A stretch of DNA of 64,000 bases from Labedaea rhizosphaerae. GTDB lineage: Bacteria; Actinomycetota; Actinomycetes; Mycobacteriales; Pseudonocardiaceae. The number at the start of each line of letters is the position of its first letter. The first letter of the stretch is position 1. The notes beneath the pieces are model-generated. The model was given only the letters and a program-made list of their open reading frames with translations, had not been told where the DNA came from and ran no database searches. Shown one piece after another: positions 1-9,140 of the stretch. The translations under genes and the position numbers were made by a program. The stretch covers positions 1,426,001 to 1,490,000 of the forward strand of contig NZ_SNXZ01000001.1 of NCBI RefSeq assembly GCF_004362825.1. Reading direction: 5' to 3'.

Positions 1-53
1 TGGTTGCCCGAAACGGTGGGCCGGTGCCGCCCGCTTCGTGAAAACCTGACGGC

Positions 54-1226
54 GTGACGACGCCGTACCCGCCGCAACACCCGCCCCAGTACCCGCCGCC
101 GCCCCCGTTGCCGCCGCGCCGCAAGGTTTGGCCGTGGGTGGTGTTTCCGCTGGTCGCCGTGCTGGTCGCGGCCGGCGTCGTGACCGCGGTCCTCGCGTCC
201 GACGACGAGAAGACGGCCGGTAGTCCCAGCAAGCAGGCGAACGGCTGCACCAGCGGGTACTGCGTCGGCTCGCACCCCTACGCCAACGCGTGCCAGGCGC
301 TGGCCCCCGACGGGGCCTGGCAACTCTTCCCCGGCAGCCCGCCCCCGAAGCTCCGGATCACGGAGACCTTCGCCGACCCGCTACCGGCCTCGATGTCCAC
401 TGTGGAATCGGCGTGCGAGGTGGCACCCCTGGACGCCGGCTCCCCGATCCAGTGGATCTTGCTGCACCTGCGCGAGAACGCCACGCCCGCGACCGTCGAG
501 CCGGGCACGGGCACCGGCGTCCCGCTGGCCGAGGCGACCGGTGTGCCGGGCGCCATGGCGTTCGACCACGACGAGCAGGTCGACGCGCATTGGGTGCACG
601 GCAACGTCTCCGTGAAGCTCACCATGTCGACCGAGCGCGGGAAGCCGCGGGTGGACCACGCCCAGCTCGGCCAGCTGGTGCGCAAGATCGACTCGGCGCT
701 GACCGCCCCCAAGGGGCCGGCGGAGCCGGTGCCCGGCGGCACCCGCGGCGACGCCAAGGTCTACACCGACGCCTGCGAGGTGTTCGCGGGCAACGACTTC
801 CAGAAAGCCACGGGCTACGTCGTCAACCCCGGCTACGTCGAGCGCGAGTACTCCTACCCCGAGGGCTACGACGAGCAGCTCGGCTCGACCTGTCACCGCT
901 ACACCGCCCGCGCGGACTCGGGCTACCCCAAGCCGCCCGGCACCACCTACCTCGACGGGCTCCTCGCGCCGGAGGTCACGGTGTTCCCGACCCCGGACAA
1001 GGCGACCGCCGCGGAGCGGCTCGCCGACGACAAGGTGCAGCTCGGCGGGGCCGTCGACGTGCCCGGTGTCGGCGACGCGGCGGTGTTCGGCGGGTCCGGC
1101 ACGCTCGAGTTCGTCAAGGGCTTCCACGTGGTGCGGCTCAGCAACACGCCATCGGACGGGCCGACCGACGACCTCCGGGCCACGCTCACCGCATTGGCCA
1201 AGGCGATCGCGGCGCGCATGACCTGA
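54..1226 (+). CDS. Proline-rich, membrane-anchored extracellular protein of unknown function
   Basis: 390 aa from a GTG start. The first ~22 residues are almost only Pro, Tyr and Gln with a few Thr/Leu, followed by RRK and one hydrophobic segment (about residues 26-48, WPWVVFPLVAVLVAAGVV). This predicts a short cytoplasmic tail, one membrane anchor and a ~340-residue outside domain. The outside part contains about six cysteines and two similar-looking halves, each opening with a Cys-containing ACQAL or ACEVF stretch. That resembles DUF3558-type lipoproteins of this order, but I cannot assign a family with certainty. The gene stands alone and converges on the subtilase gene. The upstream context is cut by the window edge. 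Confidence 0.75.
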   Translation: MTTPYPPQHPPQYPPPPPLPPRRKVWPWVVFPLVAVLVAAGVVTAVLASDDEKTAGSPSKQANGCTSGYCVGSHPYANACQALAPDGAWQLFPGSPPPKLRITETFADPLPASMSTVESACEVAPLDAGSPIQWILLHLRENATPATVEPGTGTGVPLAEATGVPGAMAFDHDEQVDAHWVHGNVSVKLTMSTERGKPRVDHAQLGQLVRKIDSALTAPKGPAEPVPGGTRGDAKVYTDACEVFAGNDFQKATGYVVNPGYVEREYSYPEGYDEQLGSTCHRYTARADSGYPKPPGTTYLDGLLAPEVTVFPTPDKATAAERLADDKVQLGGAVDVPGVGDAAVFGGSGTLEFVKGFHVVRLSNTPSDGPTDDLRATLTALAKAIAARMT

Positions 1227-1435
1227 GCGTGGCCTGGGGGTGCTCTGAGCGTGTGGTCTGGCGTGCTCGCAGCGGCGGGCCGGGCGGGTTCGTTCTCCTC
1301 TCGCGTCGCGGGTGGTTGCTGCCTGCTGCGCGGGGGCTGGCTGGCCCACGCTGCTTTACCAGCAGACGCGCGACACGCCGAAATCCGGGCAAGTTCCCGG
1401 GCGTGTCCACCCGTTCGAGTGACGAGGAACCAACC

Positions 1436-2803
1436 TCAGGGCCGCACGGCCTGCGCCGCGTCGACGCGGCCCTCGCCGAAGAACGAGTTGTCCCGCCTCG
1501 ACCCGGTGCACCGGGCGTCGTCGGCGGGGCACGCCAGGTCGTCGGCCTGCTCGGCCAGGTAGGCGCGCAGCTGGTCCGGTGTCGCGTCCGGGTGGACGCT
1601 GGCCAGCAGGGCCGCGACGCCGACCACGTGCGGGGTCGCCATCGACGTGCCGGACATCTGGCCGTAGCCCCCGCCCGGCACCGTCGAGTAGACGTTGTCC
1701 CCCGGCGCCGCCACGTCGATCAGGCCCGTGCCGTAGTTGGAGTACGACGACTTGCCGTTGCTGCTGTTGAGCGCGGCCACCCGCACCACCCCGGGCAGCT
1801 CCGTCGGCAGGCTCAGGCAGTCGTTGGTCACCGGCCGGTCGGCGGGCGTCGAGTCGTCCGGGCTCGACGGGTCGGTGCTCTTGTGCGCGAGGTCGTAGTT
1901 CTCGTTGCCGGCTGCGGCCACCGTCAGCACGCCGTGGTGCTCGGCGTAGTCGGCCGCGCGCCGGACGCCGGTCAGGATCGCCGCCTGGTCCGGGTCGGAC
2001 GGGCAGTTGAACAGCCACGGGTCCGTGTAATAGCTGTTGTTCGTGATCCGGAAGTGGTGGTCGGCGGCGAAGACGAACGCGCAGACCGTGTTCTCCGGGA
2101 AGAACAGCCCGCTCGGGTCCTCGGCCACCCGCACGGCGGCGATGGTCACGTTCGGCGCGACGCCGATCATGCCCTTGCCGTTCTTGGCGGCGGCGATGGT
2201 GCCCGCCACGTGCGTGCCGTGGCTGGCCACCGGCCGCCACGAGCCGGCGCGGGTGTCGAGCTTGCCGTAGGCGCACGACGCCGAGCGGCTCGCGTCGAAG
2301 TTGGCCTTGAGGTCGTAGTGCTGGTCGTCGACGCCGGTGTCGAGGATGCCGACGGTCACCGACTTGCTGCCCTGGTTGACCTTCCACGCCTTGTCGGCGC
2401 CGATCTGGGTCATGTCGGGGCGGCGGGTCTCCGCGTCGGTCGGCGTGGTCTCGCTCGGCGCGGGCGGGATCGCCGGGTGGTCGGCCGCCGCGGGCACGTC
2501 CGAGGTCCGGGTGGCGCCCACCTGCTGCACGCCCTGCGCGGTCCGCACCGCGTCGGCGAAACCGCCGTCCGAGGAGTGGGCGACGATGACGCCGATCGCG
2601 TCGTAGCTGGCGAAGACCGCGCCGCCGTGGCTGGTGATCGCGTCCTTGGCCGCGGCCGTGTCGCCGGGCTCGGTGATGACGAAGTAGGCGCGGTTGCCCG
2701 CGGCGGCGGTCTGCGTCGCGCCGGGTTCGGCGGCGGCGGTCGCGGTGCCGCCGACGGCGATGGCGAACGCGGCGGTGAAGGTGGCGAGGCGTCGGGCCCG
2801 CAT
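1436..2803 (-). CDS. Secreted subtilisin-like serine protease (peptidase family S8)
   Basis: 455 aa. An Arg-rich N-terminus and Ala-rich hydrophobic core followed by ATAAAEP give a signal peptide (about residues 1-26). Residues ~38-100 look like an I9-type inhibitor propeptide. The catalytic triad is visible: Asp155 in ILDTGVDD, His195 in SHGTHVAGT and Ser387 in SGTSMATPH, with the oxyanion Asn near 255-256 in RITNNS. There is no C-terminal transmembrane anchor, so it is probably a free secreted protease rather than an ESX mycosin. The metallo-beta-lactamase gene ends 3 bases upstream of its ATG, so the two are probably co-transcribed. Confidence 0.93.
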   Translation of the reverse strand: MRARRLATFTAAFAIAVGGTATAAAEPGATQTAAAGNRAYFVITEPGDTAAAKDAITSHGGAVFASYDAIGVIVAHSSDGGFADAVRTAQGVQQVGATRTSDVPAAADHPAIPPAPSETTPTDAETRRPDMTQIGADKAWKVNQGSKSVTVGILDTGVDDQHYDLKANFDASRSASCAYGKLDTRAGSWRPVASHGTHVAGTIAAAKNGKGMIGVAPNVTIAAVRVAEDPSGLFFPENTVCAFVFAADHHFRITNNSYYTDPWLFNCPSDPDQAAILTGVRRAADYAEHHGVLTVAAAGNENYDLAHKSTDPSSPDDSTPADRPVTNDCLSLPTELPGVVRVAALNSSNGKSSYSNYGTGLIDVAAPGDNVYSTVPGGGYGQMSGTSMATPHVVGVAALLASVHPDATPDQLRAYLAEQADDLACPADDARCTGSRRDNSFFGEGRVDAAQAVRP

Positions 2804-2806
2804 GGC

Positions 2807-3445
2807 TCAGACCTCCGTTTCCTGGGCGGACGGCAGCACCGTCGTGGTCGTCTTCTCCGGCGCCATGGCCTGCAGACGGGACAGGGCGATCTGGATGCCC
2901 GCCTCGGACAGCGTGCGTTCGTGGATGGGCACGGCGACCCGGGGCGCGACTTCGCGGGTGAAGTCGACGGCCTCGCCGAGCCGCAGCCACGGCGCGCCGA
3001 CCGGCACGCCCAGCACGTCGATCGATTCCTCGGGCACGTACAACGCGTCACCGGGGTGGTAGAAGGCGCCGTCCGCCACGATGTAGCCCGCGTTGGCCGG
3101 GCGCGGGATCTCGCGGTGGATCTCCGCGTGCGTGCCACCGACCGGCTTGACCTGCACCCCGGCCACGGTCAGCGTCGTGTCGATCTCGACGACGGTCGGT
3201 TCGAGCCCGAGGTCGCGGACGACGGCCGCCGAGTCGGCGTCGACGACGAGCTGCGCGCCGGGGTTGACCTCGAGGAGCGCGGGCAGCCGGGCGGGGTCGA
3301 GGTGATCGGCGTGCAGGTGGGTGATGAGCACCGCGTCGACGCCGCGCACGTCCTCGAAGGACGAGAAGACGCCCGGGTCGAACAGCAGCCGTGCCGCACC
3401 GGTGTCGAGCAACACACAGGAGTGTCCATAATGGACGAAATGCAT
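2807..3445 (-). CDS. MBL-fold metallo-hydrolase (UlaG/YtnP-like)
   Basis: 212 aa. The chosen ATG (MHFVHYGHS) follows a GGAGGG ribosome site; a longer frame exists upstream but lacks one. The metal-binding motif HLHADH is present near residue 57, with further His/Asp ligands downstream (GGTHAEIH, HPGD). The sequence order resembles UlaG-like beta-lactamase-fold hydrolases that act on small phosphate or lactone esters; the substrate is not evident. It is the first gene of a two-gene unit with the subtilase and is divergent from the aldehyde dehydrogenase, with about 98 bases of shared promoter space. Confidence 0.85.
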   Translation of the reverse strand: MHFVHYGHSCVLLDTGAARLLFDPGVFSSFEDVRGVDAVLITHLHADHLDPARLPALLEVNPGAQLVVDADSAAVVRDLGLEPTVVEIDTTLTVAGVQVKPVGGTHAEIHREIPRPANAGYIVADGAFYHPGDALYVPEESIDVLGVPVGAPWLRLGEAVDFTREVAPRVAVPIHERTLSEAGIQIALSRLQAMAPEKTTTTVLPSAQETEV

Positions 3446-3543
3446 CGGGGTGGTCCCTCCTCGGCGGACGATCACGGTAAGGCTATGCCCGGCCACCACC
3501 GGTCGCTATGGTGAACCCTGTTAACCCGAGCGGAGGAGCGTCG

Positions 3544-5022
3544 ATGACCGCCACGGACACCGCCACATTCGAATCACTCAACCCGGCGACCGGCGAAGTG
3601 GTCGCCGTCCACCCGGTCCACGACGCGGCCGCGGTGGCCGAGGCGGTGGCCGGCGCACGCGCCGCGGCGGACTGGTGGGCCGGGCTCGGTTTCGGTGGCC
3701 GCGCCAAGATCCTGCTCAAGTGGAAGGGCGTCGTGACCCGGCGCGCGCAGCAGCTCGCCGAGGTGGTGCACGCCGAGACCGGCAAGCCGCACGCCGACGC
3801 GATGCTCGAGATCGTGCTGGCGATCGACCACCTGTCGTGGGCGGCCAAGCACGCGGCCAAGGTGCTCGGCCCGAAGAAGCGCTCGGCCGGGCTGCTGATG
3901 GCCAACCAGACGGCGATCGTGGAGTACCAGCCACTCGGCGTGATCGGCGTGATCGGGCCGTGGAACTACCCGGTGTTCACGCCGATGGGCTCGATCGCGT
4001 ACGCGCTGGCCGCGGGCAACGCCGTGGTGTTCAAGCCGAGCGAGTACACGCCGGGCGTCGGCCGGTGGCTGGCCGAGAGCTTCGCCGAGGTCGTGCCCGC
4101 GCACCCGGTGTTCCAGCTGGTCACCGGCTTCGGCGAGACCGGCGCGGCGCTCTGCCGGTCCGGCGTGGACAAGATCGCGTTCACCGGTTCGCCGGGCACC
4201 GGCCGCAAGATCATGGCGGCGTGCGCGGAGACCCTGACCCCGGTGCTGATCGAGGCCGGCGGCAAGGACGCGTTGCTGGTCGACTCCGACGCGGACCTGG
4301 AAGCGGCGGCCGATGCGGCCGTGTGGGGCGGGATGTCGAACGCCGGCCAGACGTGCACCGGCATCGAGCGCGTGTACGTGCACGAGGGCGTCTACGACGA
4401 GTTCGTGGCGAAGGTCGTCGACAAGGCGAAGGCCGTGCGCGCGGGTTCGGACGGCCAGGCGGACATCGGCCCGATCACCATGCCGGGGCAACTGGACATC
4501 ATCCGCAGGCACATCGCGGACGCGCTCGGCCAGGGCGCGACGGCCCTGGTCGGTGGCGCGGACGCGGTCGGCGAGCGCTTCGTCCAGCCGACGGTGCTGG
4601 TCGACGTCCCCGAAGACGCGCCGGCGATGAAGGAGGAGACGTTCGGCCCCACCCTCGCGATCAGCAAGGTCCGCGACATGGACGAGGCCATCACCCGCTC
4701 GAACGACTCCAAGTACGGCCTGGGCGGCTCGGTGTTCGCCAAGCGCCGCGGCATGGAGCTGGCCCGCCGGCTGCGCTCCGGCATGACCTCCATCAACTCG
4801 GTGATCAGCTTCGCCGCGGTCCCGTCCCTGCCCTTCGGTGGTGTCGGTGACTCGGGCTTCGGCCGCATCCACGGCCCGGACGGGTTGAAGGAGTTCACCC
4901 GCGCCAAGGCGATCACCAAGCAGAAGTTCAAGGCGCCCTTGAACCTGACCACCTTCAGCCGCACCGAGAAGACCGACGCGACGGTGGCCAAACTGATCAA
5001 CCTGTTGCACGGCAAACGCTGA
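3544..5022 (+). CDS. NAD(P)-dependent aldehyde dehydrogenase (succinate-semialdehyde-dehydrogenase-like)
   Basis: 492 aa, the usual length for the ALDH superfamily. The ATG is preceded by CGGAGGAG; an earlier GTG in frame has no ribosome site. Signatures: PWNY with Asn141, FKPSEY with the cofactor-binding Lys164, FTGSPGTGRK (Rossmann loop), IEAGGKD with general base Glu237, GQTCTG with nucleophile Cys271, and KEETFGP. It oxidises an aldehyde to the acid. The true substrate cannot be read from sequence; the closest remembered relatives are annotated as succinic-semialdehyde or broad-range aldehyde dehydrogenases. It may act with the GMC alcohol oxidoreductase encoded convergently just downstream. 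Confidence 0.92.
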   Translation: MTATDTATFESLNPATGEVVAVHPVHDAAAVAEAVAGARAAADWWAGLGFGGRAKILLKWKGVVTRRAQQLAEVVHAETGKPHADAMLEIVLAIDHLSWAAKHAAKVLGPKKRSAGLLMANQTAIVEYQPLGVIGVIGPWNYPVFTPMGSIAYALAAGNAVVFKPSEYTPGVGRWLAESFAEVVPAHPVFQLVTGFGETGAALCRSGVDKIAFTGSPGTGRKIMAACAETLTPVLIEAGGKDALLVDSDADLEAAADAAVWGGMSNAGQTCTGIERVYVHEGVYDEFVAKVVDKAKAVRAGSDGQADIGPITMPGQLDIIRRHIADALGQGATALVGGADAVGERFVQPTVLVDVPEDAPAMKEETFGPTLAISKVRDMDEAITRSNDSKYGLGGSVFAKRRGMELARRLRSGMTSINSVISFAAVPSLPFGGVGDSGFGRIHGPDGLKEFTRAKAITKQKFKAPLNLTTFSRTEKTDATVAKLINLLHGKR

Positions 5023-5305
5023 CGCCTTCGTGCCGCGGTCGCCGCCGCTGAAGGCCGACGCCAAGGTCAAAGACCGGCTTCAAGGCGTGGGTGTTGTCCG
5101 CCGACGCCGAAGCCGGGGTGCGCCTGGGCTGGTGCGTCGCCTGGCAAACAGCCTCACCCACCTCGTGGCCCGACTCGTTGCCGCCGGTCGCCGGGACGAG
5201 GTGCGCCTCCGTGCCGTGGAGGCCGAGGTCCTGCTCCGGCGGCTCGCGGGGCAGGCCGGGTTGTCGAGGGCCCTTTCGAGGAGGAGACCGAGATCGCGTG
5301 GCGGG

Positions 5306-6886
5306 TCACGCCCGAATGAGGTCGGCGGCCTTCTCGGCGATCATGATCGTGGGTGCGTTGGTGTTGCCGCGCGGGATGGTGGGCATGATCGACGCGTCGA
5401 CGACTCGGATCCCTTGCACGCCACGGACTTTCAGCTCCGGGTCGACCACCGCGTGCTCGTCGGTGCCCATCGCGCACGTGCCTACGGGGTGGTACAGCGT
5501 CTGGGTCCAGGTGCGGACGTGGTCGGCCAGTTCGTCGTCGGTGAGGTCGTGGGTGATGGGCAGGAAAGGCTTGTCCAGGAAGCGGTTGAGCGCGGGCTGG
5601 GTGCCGATCTCCATCAGGGTGCGCAAGCCCGCGACCATCACCGCCATGTCGGCCGGGTCGGAGTAGTACGCGGGATCCAGCAGCGGGCGCCACATCGGGT
5701 CCGCCGACTTCAGGCGCAGGGTGCCACGCGAACGCGGGGCCACCAGCGTCGCCGCCGAGGTGAAACCCGGGGTGGTCGGCTCCCGCAAACCGTTGTCGTA
5801 GAACAAGGTCGGCGCCACGTGGAACTGCATGTCCGGGGCGGGCAATCCGTCCTCCGTGTCCATGAAGCCGCCGGCCTCACCGATGTTCGACGCCAGCGGG
5901 CCGCGGCCGGTGAGCTGCCACTGCAGCAGGCGCGCGGGCGTGGCGAAGTCGACCAGGTCGGACGTGCCGCGGGAGGTCCAGATGACCCCGGCCGCGGGGT
6001 GGTCGTGGAGGTTCTCGCCGACCCCTGGCAGGTTCACGCGGACGTCGATGCCCAGCTCACGCAGGTGCGCCGCCGGGCCGATGCCGGACAGCAGCAACAG
6101 CTGCGGTGAGTTGATCGCGCCACCGCACAACAGGACCTCGCGCGCCGCGTTGACCGTGTGGTTCTCGCTGTGGCGGACGTAGTTGACGCCGACGACGCGC
6201 TCGCCGGCCATGGCCAGGCCGGTCGCGTGGGCGTGGGTGCGGACGGTCAGGTTGTCGCGGCCCTGGGCGGGGCGCAGGTAGGCGTCGGCGGTGGACCAGC
6301 GGCGGCCGCGCCGGCACGTCACCTGGTACTGGCCGGCGCCGTACTGGGACGCGCCGTTGAAGTCGTCGGTGCGCTTCATGCCGAACGACACGGCCGCGTC
6401 GACCCAGGCCGTGCTCAGCTCATGGGTGTAGCGGCGGTCCTCGACGTGCAGTGGACCGTCGCTGCCGTGCAGCGGCCCGCCCAGCCGCGTGTTGCCCTCG
6501 GCCCGCACGAAGTAGGGCAGCACGTCGTCGTAGCCCCAGCCGGTGGCGCCGTGCGCGTCGCGCCAGCCGTCGTAGTCGGCGCTGTTGCCGCGGATGTAGA
6601 TCATCGCGTTCATCGAGGAGCAGCCGCCGAGGGCCTTCATGCGTGGCCAGTACGCGGTCCGGTCGCCCATGTGCTTCTGCTCGACGGTCTCGTAGTCCCA
6701 GTCCCACTTGGTCTTGAACAGGTTCGGGAACCCTGCGGGCAGGTGGATCTCGTCCGCGTTGTCCTCGCCGCCCGCCTCGAGCAGCAGGACCCGTGTGCCG
6801 GGATCCTCGGTCAACCGGTTCGCGAGCACGCACCCCGCACTGCCCGCACCCACGATGACGTAGTCGAACTCCTCAGTAGCCCGCAT
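5306..6886 (-). CDS. GMC-family FAD-dependent oxidoreductase (choline dehydrogenase-like)
   Basis: 526 aa. Start chosen at MRATEEF; the frame extends upstream but as low-complexity Gly/Ala sequence. FAD-binding VIVGAGSAG lies at residues 10-18 and LLLEAGG follows. Both GMC signatures are present ([14 protein letters not shown], and [16 protein letters not shown]), as is the C-terminal catalytic pair: His466 in YHPVGT and Asn510 in GNTNAP. It oxidises an alcohol to an aldehyde. The 283 bases between it and the aldehyde dehydrogenase contain no convincing gene. A paired alcohol-to-acid route with that enzyme is inference from position only. Confidence 0.92.
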   Translation of the reverse strand: MRATEEFDYVIVGAGSAGCVLANRLTEDPGTRVLLLEAGGEDNADEIHLPAGFPNLFKTKWDWDYETVEQKHMGDRTAYWPRMKALGGCSSMNAMIYIRGNSADYDGWRDAHGATGWGYDDVLPYFVRAEGNTRLGGPLHGSDGPLHVEDRRYTHELSTAWVDAAVSFGMKRTDDFNGASQYGAGQYQVTCRRGRRWSTADAYLRPAQGRDNLTVRTHAHATGLAMAGERVVGVNYVRHSENHTVNAAREVLLCGGAINSPQLLLLSGIGPAAHLRELGIDVRVNLPGVGENLHDHPAAGVIWTSRGTSDLVDFATPARLLQWQLTGRGPLASNIGEAGGFMDTEDGLPAPDMQFHVAPTLFYDNGLREPTTPGFTSAATLVAPRSRGTLRLKSADPMWRPLLDPAYYSDPADMAVMVAGLRTLMEIGTQPALNRFLDKPFLPITHDLTDDELADHVRTWTQTLYHPVGTCAMGTDEHAVVDPELKVRGVQGIRVVDASIMPTIPRGNTNAPTIMIAEKAADLIRA

Positions 6887-7101
6887 TGGACGATCGTGCC
6901 CGCCGCCCGGACCAGCGGCAAGGCCAGCGCCCAAGGGATGGCCGCCGCCGCCGAAGAGCGCCACCGTGGCCGCTCACCAGCGAGACCAGGCCGCGCGCAA
7001 CGAGCGCCGCTTAGCCCAGCCATCAGCGAGGCCAGGGCAACGTCACCGAACCCACCCCGCAGACCAAGCCGAACCAAAGGGCGGACCCAGACCGAGCAGG
7101 G

Positions 7102-8088
7102 TCAGCCGATGCGGTCGAGGGCGTCCTTCTCCTCGGCCAGTGACAACCCCGCGCGCCGCTCCCGATCCAGCCCCAGCTCCTGTTCGCGGGCCAGCGCCGA
7201 CGCCACCGCCTCGTCCAACGGCCGCAGGCGCAGCCCGGCCGCGATCGACGCCGACGGGTCGTGGGCCAGGAACCCGGTGTGCGTGTCCGGCGCCCACAAC
7301 GGCAGCGACCGGGGCCCGCCCCACGGGTTGACCTCGGCGGCGGTCAGCTGCTCGGGTGTCGCCGGGACGAACTCGACGTCGGCGCCGACGGCCGCGGCGA
7401 TGTCGGACAGCAGGTCGTTCAGGCCGGTGTGCGGGCCGATGCCGTCGTAGGTGCCCGAGATCCGCTGCTCGCCGGCGTCCACGATCCAGCGGGCCAGGTC
7501 CTCGACGTCGATGTACTGCGCCGGCTGCTCGGGCCGGTTCGGCACCAGCACGCGACCGCCGCGGGCGAACCGGCCCGGCCAGTAGCCGAAGCGGTCCGAC
7601 CAGTCGCGGGCGCCGGTGATGAGGCCCGGCCGTACCACGAAAGCCTTGTCGCCCATGGCGTCGCGGACGGCGTTCTCGCTGGCGACCTTGATCGCGCCGT
7701 ACAGGTCCGGGTCGGAGCGGTTGTCGGCCGCGTCCTCGGCCCGGGGCTCCAGCAGCGGCGCGCCCGGCCCCTGGCCGAACGTGACCACGTCGGAATAGAC
7801 GTTGATCGTCGACGCGAACGTCCAGTGCCCGGCGGTCTTCGCGAGCGCGGCGAGCGCGCCCTCGACCCACGGGTAGGAGATGGTGGCCATGTCGACCACG
7901 TCGTCGAACCGCTCACCTTCGAGCGCCTCGTGCGAGACGTCGCGGTCGATCTTCAGCAGGGTCGCGCCGTCCGGCACCGGGCCGGACTCGCCGCGGGCCG
8001 CGCACACCACGTCGTGGCCGCGGGCCACCGCCTCGGCCGCGACCGCGTAGCCGAGCATCTTCGTTCCGCCGAGCACCAGGATCCGCAT
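7102..8088 (-). CDS. NAD-dependent epimerase/dehydratase family protein (extended SDR)
   Basis: 328 aa. The N-terminal Rossmann motif reads VLGGTKMLG (residues 5-13), followed by the SDR active-site elements FASTINVY (Ser93/Thr94) and Tyr130-xxx-Lys134 in [11 protein letters not shown]. This is an extended short-chain dehydrogenase of the type often annotated as NAD-dependent epimerase or reductase. The substrate is unknown. It is divergent from purS, sharing about 140 bases of upstream DNA. The 215 bases on its 3' side before the GMC oxidoreductase gene hold nothing I can identify. Confidence 0.85.
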   Translation of the reverse strand: MRILVLGGTKMLGYAVAAEAVARGHDVVCAARGESGPVPDGATLLKIDRDVSHEALEGERFDDVVDMATISYPWVEGALAALAKTAGHWTFASTINVYSDVVTFGQGPGAPLLEPRAEDAADNRSDPDLYGAIKVASENAVRDAMGDKAFVVRPGLITGARDWSDRFGYWPGRFARGGRVLVPNRPEQPAQYIDVEDLARWIVDAGEQRISGTYDGIGPHTGLNDLLSDIAAAVGADVEFVPATPEQLTAAEVNPWGGPRSLPLWAPDTHTGFLAHDPSASIAAGLRLRPLDEAVASALAREQELGLDRERRAGLSLAEEKDALDRIG

Positions 8089-8229
8089 GCGACCACCCTG
8101 GTCCCTCGCCCGCGCCGCCGCTATCGATCTCGCGCACGGCGAACGCCCCCGACGGGCTGGTCAACCGAAACATCCAGCTCACGTACTATGTGGAAGTACC
8201 GCCGACCCCTCGCTTCAGGAGCGCCCCAC

Positions 8230-8472
8230 GTGGCCCGAGTCGTTGTCGACGTCATGCCCAAACCGGAAATCCTCGACCCCCAAGGCCAAGCGGTAGCCCG
8301 GGCACTGCCCCGGCTCGGCTTCGACGGGATCAGCGACGTCCGCCAGGGCAAGCACTTCGAGCTGGAGGTCGCCGACGACGTCGACGACGAGACCCTCGCC
8401 AAGATCGCGGTCGGGTTGCTGTCCAACCCCGTGATCGAGGACTTCGTCGTGCGCAGGGTGGGTCAGGAGTGA
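8230..8472 (+). CDS. purS: Phosphoribosylformylglycinamidine synthase subunit PurS
   Basis: 80 aa from GTG, with AGGAG 10 bases upstream. The sequence ([17 protein letters not shown] ... GKHFELEV ... NPVIEDF) is characteristic of PurS, the small dimeric subunit that bridges PurQ and PurL in purine biosynthesis step 4. Its stop overlaps the purQ start by 4 bases (GTGA), so translation is coupled. Confidence 0.95.
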   Translation: MARVVVDVMPKPEILDPQGQAVARALPRLGFDGISDVRQGKHFELEVADDVDDETLAKIAVGLLSNPVIEDFVVRRVGQE

Positions 8473-9140
8473 AGGTCGGCGTCATCACCTTCCCGGGCAC
8501 GCTCGACGACGTGGACGCCCAGCGCGCGGTCCGCTACGCCGACGCCGAGGCGGTGGCGCTGTGGCACGGCGACACCGACCTGCGCGGCGTGGACGCGGTG
8601 ATCGTGCCGGGCGGCTTCTCCTACGGCGACTACCTGCGCTGCGGGGCCATCGCCCGGTTCGCGCCGGTCATGCAGCCGGTGGTCGACGCGGCCCGCAAGG
8701 GCATGCCGGTGCTGGGCATCTGCAACGGCTTCCAGATCCTGTGCGAGGCGGGCCTGCTGCCCGGCGCGCTCACCCGCAACTCCTCGCTGCACTTCGTGTG
8801 CCGCGACCAGTGGCTGCGGGTGGAGAACACCGAGACGCCGTGGACCACCCGCTACGAAGAGGGCGCCGAGATCATGGTGCCGCTCAAGTCCGGCGAGGGT
8901 GGCTACCGCGCCCAGAAGTCCACTGTGGACGAGCTGGAGGGCGAGGGCCGGGTGGTGTTCCGCTACGCGGGGGGCAACCCGAACGGCTCGGTCAACGACA
9001 TCGCGGGTGTGTGCAGCGCCAACGGCCGGGTTGTCGGCCTGATGCCGCACCCCGAGCACGCGATCGACGCGCTCACCGGTCCGACCGACCACGGCCTGGC
9101 CATGTTCAAGTCCCTGGTCGAATCGGTGGTGGCGGCATGA
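8469..9140 (+). CDS. purQ: Phosphoribosylformylglycinamidine synthase subunit PurQ (glutaminase)
   Basis: 223 aa. Class I glutamine amidotransferase: nucleophile Cys85 in LGICNGFQ, and His194 with Glu196 in MPHPEHA. The N-terminus [14 protein letters not shown] is typical of PurQ. It supplies ammonia from glutamine to PurL. It starts on GTG overlapping purS by 4 bases and ends overlapping purL by 4 bases (ATGA), giving a tightly coupled three-gene unit. Confidence 0.97.
   Translation: MKVGVITFPGTLDDVDAQRAVRYADAEAVALWHGDTDLRGVDAVIVPGGFSYGDYLRCGAIARFAPVMQPVVDAARKGMPVLGICNGFQILCEAGLLPGALTRNSSLHFVCRDQWLRVENTETPWTTRYEEGAEIMVPLKSGEGGYRAQKSTVDELEGEGRVVFRYAGGNPNGSVNDIAGVCSANGRVVGLMPHPEHAIDALTGPTDHGLAMFKSLVESVVAA

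Noticed and set aside
1436-2803. Subtilase as an ESX mycosin (MycP)
   Set aside because: There is no C-terminal transmembrane anchor and no Ecc genes beside it; an I9-like propeptide fits an ordinary secreted S8 protease.
290-3514. A 1074-codon open frame on the plus strand
   Set aside because: Arg/Ala/Gly-rich with no domain; it runs antisense through the subtilase and metallo-hydrolase genes, which have complete catalytic motifs. A product of high GC.
5023-5305. A possible gene between the aldehyde dehydrogenase and GMC genes
   Set aside because: Open frames on both strands are low-complexity, have no ribosome site and match no family I know.
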